A DNA stretch of 36,108 nt from Syntrophorhabdus sp. PtaB.Bin047 (GCA_002067235.1 MVQP01000020.1:1-36108); one strand, 5' to 3'. Positions 14,549 to 21,846 are shown, numbered from the stretch's first letter. Notes: generated by a model not told the origin, from the sequence alone. Numbers and translations: made by a program.

Positions 14549-14577
14549 TTGACAAGCACATCCCTGTGGGCTAATCT
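14549..14577 (+). promoter_or_regulatory. promoter of the VorB-type oxidoreductase operon
   Basis: A perfect -35 box TTGACA (14549-14554) is separated by 17 bases from the -10 box TAATCT (14572-14577). Transcription would begin near 14584, about 30 bases before the ferredoxin ATG. It is the only strong promoter seen before this five-gene operon. Confidence 0.75.
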
Positions 14578-14614
14578 TAAACGCTTTCCAATCTGATGAG
14601 GTGGTTGGTTTACC

Positions 14615-14824
14615 ATGAAAGGTACGATCAATATTGACCAGGAACGGTGCAAGGGGTGCGAGCTTTGCGTCGAGTTCTGTCCCGCGAAGGTCATCAGGCT
14701 TTCCGACAGGCTCAACGGCAAGGGCTATTTCGTGGCCACTTTCGATGACGGAAAGGAATGCACCGGGTGCGGCACCTGCGCTGTCATGTGTCCTGAAGTA
14801 GCCATAGAGGTGATGAAGAGTTGA
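14615..14824 (+). CDS. 2x[4Fe-4S] ferredoxin, delta-type subunit of 2-oxoacid:ferredoxin oxidoreductase
   Basis: A 69-residue bacterial-type ferredoxin with two complete cluster motifs: Cys12, 15, 18, 22 followed by Pro23, and Cys49, 52, 55, 59 followed by Pro60. In multi-subunit 2-oxoacid oxidoreductases this subunit passes electrons from the TPP site to soluble ferredoxin. The stop overlaps the TTG start of the alpha subunit, which shows translational coupling. ATG at 14615 is the first start after the promoter, about 30 bases from the likely transcription start. Confidence 0.93.
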   Translation: MKGTINIDQERCKGCELCVEFCPAKVIRLSDRLNGKGYFVATFDDGKECTGCGTCAVMCPEVAIEVMKS

Positions 14825-15891
14825 AAAAGCTCATGAGTGGTAACGCTGCCCTTGGAGAGGCGGCGGTCCTTTCGGGCTGCACCTGTTATTTCGGATACCC
14901 CATAACGCCCCAGAACGAATTGACGGAATACATGGCCAAGAGAATGGGCGAGCTGGGGAGGGTCTTTATCCAGTCCGAAAGCGAGATAGCAGCCATCAAT
15001 ATGGTCCTCGGCGCATCCGTCGCAGGCGCGCGGGCAATGACGTCCTCGAGCAGCCCCGGCATGAGCCTCAAACAGGAAGGCATATCCTATCTTGCGGCCG
15101 ATGAGCTTCCCGCCGTCGTCGTCGACATGGTCCGCGGCGGTCCCGGCATGGGCAACATTTCCCCGGCCCAGTCGGACTACCTTCAAGCTACCCGCGGAGG
15201 CGGTCACGGCGATTACAAGACAATAGTCCTCGCTCCCGGCTCCGTCCAGGAATTGACGGAGGTGGTTCCGCTCGCCTTCGATCTTGCCGACCAATACCGC
15301 AACCCCGTAGTCATCCTCGGGGACGGCATGCTGGGCCAGATGATGGAGCCCGTCAGCTTCGACAACATAAAGCCTCCAAAGCAGTACACGAAAGACTACA
15401 CGCTGACGGGAGCGAAGGGGCGGCCCTCGCGCATGGTCAGGTCGCTTCTCTTCGACACGAAGGAGGAAGAGGAGCACAACTGGAAGCTCGTCAGGAAATA
15501 CCAGCGGATGGAACAGAACGAGGTCCGCTATGAGACATTCCTGACGGATGACGCCGAGATGGTCGTCATTGCATACGGCATCGGTGCCCGGATCGTCAAG
15601 GGGGCCATAAAGCGCCTCCGACAGGAGAACATGAAGGTGGGCATGGTGCGGCCCATCACGGTGTGGCCTTTCCCGGCCGCCATCCTCCAGGAGCTCGCGA
15701 AGACGGTCCACGATTTCTTCGTTTTCGAGATGAGCGCAGGTCAGATGATCGAGGATGTCAAGCTGGCGCTGGCGGGAAAGGGACGGATCCATTTCTATGG
15801 CAGGCCCGGAGGGATCATCCCGACGCCGGTCGAGCTCTACCGCATTATCGGGCGGCATTATTACATGGCAGCCAGAAGGAAAGAGCAATGA
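14821..15891 (+). CDS. vorB: 2-oxoacid:ferredoxin oxidoreductase alpha subunit, VorB type
   Basis: Alpha subunit (pyrimidine-binding and domain II) of a CoA-dependent 2-oxoacid:ferredoxin oxidoreductase. These enzymes oxidatively decarboxylate 2-oxoacids to acyl-CoA, CO2 and reduced ferredoxin, or run in reverse. The 356 residues match the VorB-type subunit, with GYPITPQNELTEYM near residue 25, MTSSSSPGMSLKQEGISY near 74-91 and GGPGMGNISPAQSDY near 105-120. TTG at 14821 overlaps the ferredoxin stop; an in-frame ATG at 14833 is a weaker alternative. VorB-like proteins are often annotated for branched-chain 2-oxoacids, but substrate (2-oxoisovalerate, 2-oxoglutarate, aryl pyruvates) cannot be settled by eye. 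Confidence 0.92.
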   Translation: MKKLMSGNAALGEAAVLSGCTCYFGYPITPQNELTEYMAKRMGELGRVFIQSESEIAAINMVLGASVAGARAMTSSSSPGMSLKQEGISYLAADELPAVVVDMVRGGPGMGNISPAQSDYLQATRGGGHGDYKTIVLAPGSVQELTEVVPLAFDLADQYRNPVVILGDGMLGQMMEPVSFDNIKPPKQYTKDYTLTGAKGRPSRMVRSLLFDTKEEEEHNWKLVRKYQRMEQNEVRYETFLTDDAEMVVIAYGIGARIVKGAIKRLRQENMKVGMVRPITVWPFPAAILQELAKTVHDFFVFEMSAGQMIEDVKLALAGKGRIHFYGRPGGIIPTPVELYRIIGRHYYMAARRKEQ

Positions 15892-16625
15892 AAAAGGTGT
15901 ACACGAGACCGAAGACCATGAAGGAAGCCCACTTCCATTACTGCCCGGGTTGCGGCCATGGCATAATCAACCGGCTTCTCATGGAGGTCATAGACGAGAT
16001 GGGCCTCAGGGAAAGCGCGATATGCGTCGCGCCCGCCGGGTGCGGAATGCTCGTCTACAACTATTTCGACATAGACACGCTCGAATCGGCCCATGGCCGT
16101 GGAGCCGCGGTCGCCACGGGCATCAAAAGGGTCAGGCCCGGCAACCTTGTCTTCTCCTACCAGGGGGACGGCGACCTTGCGGCCATCGGTACGGCGGAAG
16201 GGTTCCACGCAGCCAACCGGGGCGAGCCCATAACGGTCATTTTCGTGAACAACGGTGTTTACGGGATGACGGGGGGGCAGATGGCGCCGACGACTCTGAC
16301 GGAGCAGGTAACGACGACAACACCCAACGGGAGGAACCCGATCCTTGCGGGGCACCCGGTGAGGATCTGCGAGGTCTTCTCCATGCTCGACGGGACGGCA
16401 TACCTGGAGAGGGTGACCGTCAATAAGCCCGCGGCTGTTATCAAGGCAAAGAAGGCCATAAAAAAGGCGTTCCAGTGCCAGCTGGACGGCAAGGGATTCT
16501 CTCTTGTCGAGATCCTCTCTCCCTGTCCGACGAACTGGAAGATGGGGCCCGTCGAGGCGTGCCGCTGGATAGACGAGGTGATGACGAAGCAGTTCCCCCT
16601 GGGAGTGGTAAAAGAGGTCTCATGA
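15888..16625 (+). CDS. 2-oxoacid:ferredoxin oxidoreductase beta subunit (TPP-binding)
   Basis: Beta subunit carrying thiamine diphosphate and, in this family, an N-terminal cluster ligand motif. The start is ATG at 15888, overlapping the alpha stop as ATGA, giving 245 residues. CPGCGHG near residues 19-25 and a later Cys (APAGCGM) are the expected conserved cysteine motifs. GDGDLAAIG near residue 93 and NNGVYGMTGGQ near 121-131 form the TPP/Mg binding fold. The end overlaps the gamma start. Frames reading further upstream inside the alpha gene are not real. Confidence 0.94.
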   Translation: MKKVYTRPKTMKEAHFHYCPGCGHGIINRLLMEVIDEMGLRESAICVAPAGCGMLVYNYFDIDTLESAHGRGAAVATGIKRVRPGNLVFSYQGDGDLAAIGTAEGFHAANRGEPITVIFVNNGVYGMTGGQMAPTTLTEQVTTTTPNGRNPILAGHPVRICEVFSMLDGTAYLERVTVNKPAAVIKAKKAIKKAFQCQLDGKGFSLVEILSPCPTNWKMGPVEACRWIDEVMTKQFPLGVVKEVS

Positions 16626-17161
16626 CGACAAAGACGATATTTTCAGGTTTCGGCGGGCAGGGTGTTCTCTCCATGGGGTTTACCCTCGCGAACGCGGCGA
16701 TGCTGGAGGGCAGATATGTCACCTATCTTCCGTCCTACGGCGTGGAGGTGCGCGGCGGCACGGCGAACTGCACCGTGGTGGTCTCCGACGAGGAGATCGC
16801 TTCGCCTGTGGCCTCGGAGCCGGAATTCGTCGTTGCCATGAACCAGCCTTCCTTCAACCGTTTCCAGAACATCCTCCAGTCGGGGGGTCTCATGTGCGTC
16901 AACGCCTCTCTCGTGAATACCGCATCGGTGCGAAGCGATATAGAGGTCCTTTCCATCCCCACGAGCGAGCTTGCGGAGAAGCTGGGGACCATCAAGGTCG
17001 CCAACATGATCATGCTCGGGTCGCTGATCAGGGCGAGCAACATCATATCCTTCGATGCCATGATCAAGAACCTTGCCGAGCTTCTCGGTGAAGGGAAGTC
17101 GAAGCTGATCAAGCTGAACAAGGAAGCCCTCGAAACGGGTTTCACTTACGTCAAGGAGTAA
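16622..17161 (+). CDS. 2-oxoacid:ferredoxin oxidoreductase gamma subunit
   Basis: Gamma subunit (CoA-binding domain III) of the oxidoreductase, 179 residues from the ATG at 16622 that overlaps the beta stop. The N-terminal glycine-rich motif FSGFGGQGVLSMG (residues 7-19) and SYGVEVRGGTANCTV near residue 38 are the family's hallmarks. The four subunits, ferredoxin (delta), alpha, beta and gamma, are encoded in one overlapping run, so the complete enzyme is present. The gamma stop TAA shares a base with the next ATG. Confidence 0.94.
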   Translation: MTTKTIFSGFGGQGVLSMGFTLANAAMLEGRYVTYLPSYGVEVRGGTANCTVVVSDEEIASPVASEPEFVVAMNQPSFNRFQNILQSGGLMCVNASLVNTASVRSDIEVLSIPTSELAEKLGTIKVANMIMLGSLIRASNIISFDAMIKNLAELLGEGKSKLIKLNKEALETGFTYVKE

Positions 17162-17595
17162 TGACAATGGTCATCACGCAGTTATCCGTCAGTCTCGAGA
17201 ACATACCCGGCGCGCTCTCGCATGTGAGCGAACTCCTCGGGCGCGAAGGCGTGAACATCCGCGCCATCTCCGTGGCCGATACATCGGACATCAGCACCGT
17301 CCGTTTCGTCGTCGACGACCCCGAGAAGGCAAAGAACATCCTCAAGGGCAACGGTTTCAACCCGCGCGAGACAGGCGTCCTTGCCGTCGAGACGCCCGAC
17401 CACCCCGGAGGTCTTCTTGCCGTTCTCAAGCCTCTCAAAGCTGCCGGGATAAACGTCCACTATCTCTATCCCCATCTGGGAAGGGTATCAGGCAACGCCA
17501 TCGTCATCCTGGGCGTGGACAGGACCGAAGAGGCCCAGAAGGTGCTGGCTCAGAACTGGGTCAAGACACTGGGAAAAGAAGTTTACAGCATATAA
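17161..17595 (+). CDS. tandem ACT-domain protein
   Basis: A 144-residue protein made of two ACT domains: residues 4-65 (LSVSLENIPGALSHVSELLG, GVNIRAISVADTSD) and about 72-135 (AVETPDHPGGLLAVLKPLKA, GINVHYLYPH). ACT pairs bind amino acids and report their level. Its start overlaps the gamma stop as TAATG, so it belongs to the oxidoreductase operon. A reasonable inference is that it senses an amino acid whose 2-oxo derivative the enzyme handles. No catalytic domain is attached. An ATG at 17167 is an alternative start. Confidence 0.9.
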   Translation: MTMVITQLSVSLENIPGALSHVSELLGREGVNIRAISVADTSDISTVRFVVDDPEKAKNILKGNGFNPRETGVLAVETPDHPGGLLAVLKPLKAAGINVHYLYPHLGRVSGNAIVILGVDRTEEAQKVLAQNWVKTLGKEVYSI

Positions 17596-17603
17596 AGAAG
17601 TCT

Positions 17604-17666
17604 CAGGTCGCAGGTTTCAGGTCTCAGGTTACAGGTTACAGGTTACAGGTCGCACGTCTCACGTCT
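17604..17666. repeat. heptamer tandem repeat, nine units of CAGGTNN/CACGTCT
   Basis: Nine consecutive 7-base units run without gaps: CAGGTCG, CAGGTTT, CAGGTCT, three copies of CAGGTTA, CAGGTCG, then two copies of CACGTCT. They start eight bases after the ACT gene stop. The exact 7-base step with two variable end bases suggests slippage expansion and drift. No coding potential is apparent. Confidence 0.9.
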
Positions 17667-17690
17667 AAAAGCCAAAAAAGATCAGTTCTG

Positions 17691-17718
17691 GTTGCGCGTT
17701 GCAAGTTGCGGGTTAAAG
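17691..17718. repeat. second heptamer array, GTTGCNN units
   Basis: Four 7-base units follow each other: GTTGCGC, GTTGCAA, GTTGCGG and GTTAAAG. The period equals that of the array 25 bases upstream but the unit sequence differs. Bases 17719-17769 after it hold only a short hairpin (GCCCG 17743-17747 with CGGGC 17756-17760) without a T-tract. Confidence 0.75.
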
Positions 17719-17769
17719 GCCAGCAAAGGACAGCGCGAGGATGCCCGCTTTCTTTCGGGCTTCATCCCG

Positions 17770-17904
17770 CTAGTCCTGCAGGTTTTGGAGTGCCTTTGTC
17801 AGGTCTTCGAGGCGGGGTCGCTTGTTTATGTCGTGGACGTCGACATATCTGATCACACCCTTCTTGTCGATTTGGAGGAGGGAGGCCGGTCTCACCTTTG
17901 GCTC
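17770..17904 (-). pseudogene. C-terminal remnant of a peroxiredoxin/AhpC-TSA-like gene
   Basis: On the minus strand an open stretch of about 44 codons ends at a TAG (17770-17772). It reads EPKVRPASLLQIDKKGVIRY, then VDVHDINKRPRLEDLTKAL, then QNLQD. This matches the C-terminal strand-helix part of AhpC/TSA peroxiredoxins (RPASFVID..GVIRY...). The thioredoxin-fold core with the catalytic cysteine is missing. The fragment begins right after the stop of the MBL-fold gene, so deletion or recombination probably joined the two. No start codon or ribosome binding site fits a functional gene. Confidence 0.65.
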
Positions 17905-17912
17905 CCGGCGCT

Positions 17913-18611
17913 TCACGGTTCTATGTAGCCCTGCCGGTATTGCGACTCCAGGCAGTATTCAAGGTACTGCCTTACCACGTGTTTCGGTCCATAGGCGCCG
18001 GAATGGCCGTCGCAGAGAATGTCCGCTTCCAGGGCAAGGAGCTTGCCGATGGACTCGAGCCAGGCCTCAGGGTCGCAGTCGAATTCCGTGAGCAGGGGTG
18101 CGCCTATGTCCTGGGCAAAGAGGATGCGCTCACCGTCCACATCCATATAAAGGGAGATCGAACCGGGCGTGTGGCCCGGTGTATGGACCCAGTTGAGGTC
18201 ATATGCTCCGAAGCTGAGCGTCCCCGTCTCTCCCGTGAGCTTCCTGTCTACGGCAAGGGGTTTGAGGTCGACATCGAAGCAGAAGGCCGCGGTGAGCCGT
18301 ATGTCCCCGCGCTCGAGGATCTCCGCATCCTTCTCGTGGATGACGAGCCTTGTACCGAAACGGGACCGCAGGAGCGGTGCGGCACCAATATGGTCGACAT
18401 GGCAGTGGGTCATGATAAGCGTCTTGATGCCGTCGGGATTGAAACCTGCCTTCTGAACATTGCCGACCATGCGGTCAAGACCGTGCCCCGACCCGCAATC
18501 GACAAGCACCGGCTCGCCAAGATCAAGAAGATAGACGGCACTGTCCCGGGGATTCGTCATATCCGCCCCGGCAACACGCCACAGAATTTCTGTTATCCGT
18601 TGAGGTCCCAT
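17913..18611 (-). CDS. metallo-beta-lactamase-fold hydrolase
   Basis: A 232-residue MBL-fold protein. The metal-binding motif THCHVDHIG supplies His69, His71, Asp73 and His74. Further ligands are His147 in HTPGHTPGS, Asp168 in AQDIG and probably His203 in DGHSG. The arrangement is of the glyoxalase II-like or general thioesterase/lactonase type; the substrate is unknown. No signal peptide is present, so it is cytoplasmic. It lies about 90 bases downstream of the 572-residue Rossmann gene on the same strand, with a repeat between. The ATG at 18611 lacks a clear ribosome binding site. Confidence 0.88.
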   Translation of the reverse strand: MGPQRITEILWRVAGADMTNPRDSAVYLLDLGEPVLVDCGSGHGLDRMVGNVQKAGFNPDGIKTLIMTHCHVDHIGAAPLLRSRFGTRLVIHEKDAEILERGDIRLTAAFCFDVDLKPLAVDRKLTGETGTLSFGAYDLNWVHTPGHTPGSISLYMDVDGERILFAQDIGAPLLTEFDCDPEAWLESIGKLLALEADILCDGHSGAYGPKHVVRQYLEYCLESQYRQGYIEP

Positions 18612-18622
18612 AGAGACTATTC

Positions 18623-18682
18623 AGGTGATGGGTAATAGGCCATGGGTAATGGGAGGGACTTCTTCCTTTTCACCCATCACCT
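18623..18682. repeat. 11-base inverted repeat of the GGTGATGGGT family
   Basis: AGGTGATGGGT (18623-18633) is the exact reverse complement of ACCCATCACCT (18672-18682). Between and after them are related words (GGTAATAGG, ATGGGTAATGGG, CTATTACCTAT). The same 12-mer CAGGTGATGGGT recurs at 32505-32516 near rpmB, so this is a dispersed family. It fills the 90-base spacer between two minus-strand genes and could fold in RNA, but no T-tract marks it as a terminator. Confidence 0.75.
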
Positions 18683-18701
18683 ATTACCTATAACCTCTCC
18701 C

Positions 18702-20420
18702 CTAGAAGTACACCATCTCCTTCGACTCGCCGTAGGCATGAGGCCTGCCGCCCCCGAACTCGTTGATGAAGACCCAGGCCGTTATCTCGCCGGGGTCGAT
18801 GATCGTCTTACCTTCCTCCGTCTTCTTCCAGAAGAGCATGCCGCGGTTAAAGCGGGAGCAATGCTTCTCGGGGAACCTGCAGGCGTCCTCGCTTGCCTTC
18901 CGGAACCTCTCCTGCCATCGCGCCATGTTGGCGGGCCTCAAGTCCACCCATTCCCGCTCGGCCCATCTATCGATGTTGGCTGCGGTGACGGTCCACGGTT
19001 TCTCCTCCCAGTCCTTGTCTTTCACGGCCCGCCTGGCGAAGACAAGGCGTTCCCCATCGGGCAGGAGGATGGGTATTCCGATGGAGATGGGAGCGCTGCG
19101 CATCCCGGGATCGACCTCGAGAAGCTTTTCCAGCGAGTAGGCGAGACGCTCGGGCGTAACGGTAAGGGCGTCCTCCACGGTGCCGTAGCTTTGCTTGATA
19201 AGCTTGCATTCGGTGATAAGCTTTGACATTCTCGGTCCCAGGAACCCGTAGGCAACGCCCCCACCGCCGAGACGGGTGGCCTCTTCGATCGCGTCCCTGC
19301 GCAGGATGCCTGCCCTGAAGGTCGGCTCCATCACCGAATTGTCGATCGCCGCGATGACATCCTTTGACGAATTGATACCTATGATGTTCATGATCGTGTG
19401 ATGGGCGATGTCCTCGGGGGTGACGAATTCCATGAGACCGAGGGAGGTGATCGCCTTGAACTCGTCGATGGAAAAGACGCCGTTCTCGCCGGTATCGATG
19501 TACACCCCTTCGATCTGTCCGCCACCCGGGGAGGCTCCCGTATCCGTTTCCTCGTAGGAGAAGGTCGAACCTTCCATCAGCCGGAAAGCGCCTTCCACAG
19601 GGCAGTCATAAAGCGGATAGCCCCTGTTGCCGCGCCGTATGACCCCCTTTCCTATGTCCTTCCATCCGATCATCGCGGCGGGTTTTATCTCCTTGATGAT
19701 GGGCCACCCCGGGGTCTTGCTCAGGGTGTAAAGCAGCATGGTGTGGGCGCCGGCCGTTGCGGCCTTCGTCATGAGGAGCCTCGATGGGTTCTCTTCGCCA
19801 TGGGTGAAGGGGATGTTGAGGCCCATCCCGCCCGTCCCGGTGGTGCCGATCTTGAGATAGAGCCGGGTGCCGGACCGTTTCATCGACTCGTGGAGGATCT
19901 GGACGTGCCGGATGAGGGGAGGGATGCTTACTGCCGACAGGAGGTGATAGGGGAGGTCCGGGGTGTCCGTCGACCCTCCACCGGTACCTTCCATCATGCG
20001 ATAGGCGTGATAGATGTTCTGGTAGGAGAGGGCCGTCGCGGTGTTTATGCAGTCTATGATGATCTCGGGCCTGTACTCGGTGACAAGCCTGTACAGGGTG
20101 GATGCCTCCAGGATGTCTTCCGTCAGTTCGTTGAGATTGTCATCGACCATCGTTCGCAGGTGCTCCCGGGAGCAGGCGATATCCGCGAGCCGCATATCCT
20201 TCAGCGGCCACCGGACGAATATGTTCCCCGAGGAGCCCCGGACCCTGCAATAGGAGGGGGTTTCGGGCTCAAGCTCTTTAAGAGCCCATTGCGCCTCCTC
20301 TTCGGTCAGGGATGTCACGACAAGCTCTGCGGGAAGGTACCGAAGGATCTGCCTGCAGATGGCGATGCCTGCCTCGCCATAAGCGCCGAGCACAAGAACG
20401 TTCTTGCCTTCGATCTCCAC
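18702..20420 (-). CDS. Rossmann-fold NAD(P)-binding protein of unknown function
   Basis: A 572-residue protein with an N-terminal nucleotide-binding motif VLVLGAYGEAGIAICRQIL (residues 8-26), similar to short-chain or saccharopine dehydrogenase-like folds. EIIIDCINTATALSY near residue 118 looks like the loop after a later Rossmann strand. A glycine-rich segment GTTGTGGMGLNIPF lies near residue 195. The long C-terminal half resembles nothing I can name. No signal peptide or membrane helix is evident. The start is GTG at 20420 behind GGGGGTGAT. It is divergent from the TRAP operon and upstream of the MBL gene; a joint role is possible but unproven. Confidence 0.8.
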   Translation of the reverse strand: MEIEGKNVLVLGAYGEAGIAICRQILRYLPAELVVTSLTEEEAQWALKELEPETPSYCRVRGSSGNIFVRWPLKDMRLADIACSREHLRTMVDDNLNELTEDILEASTLYRLVTEYRPEIIIDCINTATALSYQNIYHAYRMMEGTGGGSTDTPDLPYHLLSAVSIPPLIRHVQILHESMKRSGTRLYLKIGTTGTGGMGLNIPFTHGEENPSRLLMTKAATAGAHTMLLYTLSKTPGWPIIKEIKPAAMIGWKDIGKGVIRRGNRGYPLYDCPVEGAFRLMEGSTFSYEETDTGASPGGGQIEGVYIDTGENGVFSIDEFKAITSLGLMEFVTPEDIAHHTIMNIIGINSSKDVIAAIDNSVMEPTFRAGILRRDAIEEATRLGGGGVAYGFLGPRMSKLITECKLIKQSYGTVEDALTVTPERLAYSLEKLLEVDPGMRSAPISIGIPILLPDGERLVFARRAVKDKDWEEKPWTVTAANIDRWAEREWVDLRPANMARWQERFRKASEDACRFPEKHCSRFNRGMLFWKKTEEGKTIIDPGEITAWVFINEFGGGRPHAYGESKEMVYF

Positions 20421-20582
20421 GGATCACCCCCAGGATTGTACCTGTATATATACCATGACAATACGGAGGGGAGTAAAGAAAAACAAAATCCCTCCAGCTG
20501 TCGAAATCGCGCAGCCCTTTGGTGCGCTGAGGCCCGTAATCCGGCTGCGGCAGAGGGGAATTTCCCTGTCTCCAAAAATCTG

Positions 20583-20613
20583 TTGACAAGATACATGCAA
20601 AGAGTGGTATAAG
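20583..20613 (+). promoter_or_regulatory. promoter of the TRAP transporter operon
   Basis: A perfect -35 box TTGACA (20583-20588) precedes an extended -10 element TGGTATAAG (-10 hexamer 20608-20613). The 19-base spacing is long, and the TG extension may compensate. The palindromic operator begins two bases after the -10 box, so a bound protein would cover the start site and repress. Confidence 0.6.
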
Positions 20614-20614
20614 A

Positions 20615-20635
20615 TATATTGGTAATACCAATATA
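20615..20635. promoter_or_regulatory. perfect 21-base palindrome, candidate GntR/FadR-type operator
   Basis: Arms TATATTGGTA and TACCAATATA are exact reverse complements around a single central A (20625). The core ATTGGT-N3-ACCAAT matches the site known for E. coli PdhR, a GntR/FadR-family repressor. A FadR-type GntR gene lies at the end of this operon (23803), and a related site occurs before the flavoprotein operon (24706-24730). The position over the transcription start suggests repression. Confidence 0.72.
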
Positions 20636-20639
20636 CGAC

Positions 20640-20649
20640 TTAGACCATA
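20640..20649. promoter_or_regulatory. TTAGACCATA element shared by two promoters
   Basis: The 10-mer TTAGACCATA here is repeated exactly at 24720-24729, inside the second candidate operator. In both places it lies just downstream of the -10 box and of an ATTGGT word. It may be an auxiliary half-site for the same regulator. Confidence 0.5.
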
Positions 20650-20797
20650 AAAGTCGTTGCAGCGATGAGAGAAGCAATGAGCGATAAGGATGAGCAGGCA
20701 GCAAAGAAATCGGAATTGTTGTTGAGAACGATGCCGCTCGGATAGTTACGCAACGCGGGAGACCCCGGGCAGGTAATAAACACGAAGGAGAGACATC

Positions 20798-21823
20798 ATG
20801 AAGAAAGCTTTTGCGGCAGTCCTGATGGTGGCGGTGATGATTGTGGCAACGGGTGGTTTTTCATCTTCCTATGGCGCTGACCCGGCGGTAGTCACTCTCA
20901 AATACTCCACTTTTGCCAATCCCGGTCTGAAGAGCTACGGCAAAATGGAACAATACTGCAAGGAGATAGAGAAGAGGACTGGCGGAAGAGTCAAGCTCCA
21001 GCTTTATCCGGGCAGCACACTGGCGCCAGCGAAGTTCACGTACAATGCCGTCCTCGATGGTGTGGCCGATGTGGGTCACCTTGTTTTCTCTTATTCCCGG
21101 GGGTCCTTCCCGCTCATCGAGATACTCGATCTTCCACTCGGAAGCAAGGCCGGGTCACTCTCCACACACCTCATGAACGCGTGGTACAAGAAATTCCAGC
21201 CCAAGGAATTGAAGGAGTTGAAGATCCTCTTCATCACCGGCAAGGGCCCCAACATCATTCACACCAAGAGGCCGGTGAATAAGCTGGCGGATCTGAAGGG
21301 AATGAAGATAAGGACCACCGGACTGGGTGAGAAGATAGTGTCGGGCCTTGGTGCCGTCCCCGTGGGCATGGCGATGCCGGAAACCTATGACGCCATACAG
21401 AAAGGTGTCGCCGAAGGCGTCCTCGCGCCCGAGGAAGCCTTGCTCAACTGGAGGTTCGCCGAGGTTGTCAAGTACACCACTCCTCTGTATGGTGCCAACA
21501 GCAGCGCCTGCATTGCCCACGTGATGTCGAAGAAGAAATGGGACAGCCTTCCCGAAGACGTCAGGAAGATCTGGGACAAGTTCAACGAAGAGTGGATCGA
21601 CGTAGTGGCCAAGATGTACGACGAAGAGGACATTGAAGGCGAGGCCTTTGCGAAAAAGAAGGGCGTCAAGATGCTGGCCCTGTCCAAGGAGGACCAGGCG
21701 AAATGCGCCGCCGCCGCACAACCGATACTTCAGGATTATATAAAGAGAATGAAAGCAAAGGGGCTTCCCGGAGAAGAGTCTGTGAAGTTCTGCCTGGACT
21801 ATATAAAGGCGCGTCAGAAATAA
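20798..21823 (+). CDS. dctP: TRAP transporter substrate-binding protein, DctP family
   Basis: Periplasmic binding protein that captures an organic acid for the TRAP permease, 341 residues. A Sec signal peptide (cleavage likely after Ala27 in SSYGA) precedes the mature DctP fold. The central region LKGMKIRTTGLG carries the conserved Arg that salt-bridges a carboxylate in this family, and MPETYDAIQKGVAEGVLAP is the family's hinge signature. ATG at 20798 follows AAGGAGAG. It is first in a dctP-dctQ-dctM operon. The ligand is a carboxylate by family knowledge, but its identity is not visible. Confidence 0.95.
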   Translation: MKKAFAAVLMVAVMIVATGGFSSSYGADPAVVTLKYSTFANPGLKSYGKMEQYCKEIEKRTGGRVKLQLYPGSTLAPAKFTYNAVLDGVADVGHLVFSYSRGSFPLIEILDLPLGSKAGSLSTHLMNAWYKKFQPKELKELKILFITGKGPNIIHTKRPVNKLADLKGMKIRTTGLGEKIVSGLGAVPVGMAMPETYDAIQKGVAEGVLAPEEALLNWRFAEVVKYTTPLYGANSSACIAHVMSKKKWDSLPEDVRKIWDKFNEEWIDVVAKMYDEEDIEGEAFAKKKGVKMLALSKEDQAKCAAAAQPILQDYIKRMKAKGLPGEESVKFCLDYIKARQK

Positions 21824-21824
21824 G

Positions 21825-21846
21825 GGCCTTCTTCTCAGGAAGCGCC
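21825..21846 (+). promoter_or_regulatory. small hairpin between dctP and dctQ
   Basis: GGCCTTC (21825-21831) can pair with GAAGCGCC (21839-21846) with one bulged base and a 7-base loop. Hairpins after the binding-protein gene often stabilise that part of a transporter mRNA so the binding protein is made in excess. The evidence is structural only, and weak. Confidence 0.3.

Larger units (their letters stand above)
14275..14614. other. divergent spacer between the LysR gene and the oxidoreductase operon
   Basis: This 340-base stretch holds no convincing gene. It contains a dyad matching the LysR-box pattern (14448-14462) and a near-consensus sigma-70-type promoter facing right (14549-14577). 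A promoter for the LysR gene on the minus strand must also lie here, but I could not identify it with confidence. Confidence 0.6.
20421..20797. other. divergent spacer before the TRAP transporter operon
   Basis: This 377-base stretch carries the dctP promoter (20583-20613), a 21-base palindromic operator (20615-20635), a TTAGACCATA element (20640-20649) and a leader of about 175 bases. An AT-rich palindrome GTATATATAC lies near 20445, possibly part of the minus-strand promoter of the Rossmann gene. A tiny open frame at 20677-20745 is discussed under findings. Bases 20460-20580 show nothing I can assign. Confidence 0.6.

Noticed and set aside
14725..15888. 387-codon minus-strand open frame over the VorB-type gene
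   Set aside because: It mirrors the alpha subunit gene, whose motifs and overlapping operon structure are convincing.
17604..17718. Possible CRISPR array
   Set aside because: Units are 7 bases with no spacers of 25-40 bases and no cas genes; it is a simple tandem repeat.
17743..17760. Rho-independent terminator after the ACT-domain gene or the MBL gene
   Set aside because: Only a 5-base stem (GCCCG/CGGGC) with an 8-base loop and no T-tract on either strand.
19398..20612. 404-codon plus-strand open frame antisense to the Rossmann gene
   Set aside because: It has no recognisable domain, runs through the dctP promoter -35 and -10 boxes, and has no good ribosome binding site. The minus-strand gene has a nucleotide-binding motif and a GTG start with a good site.
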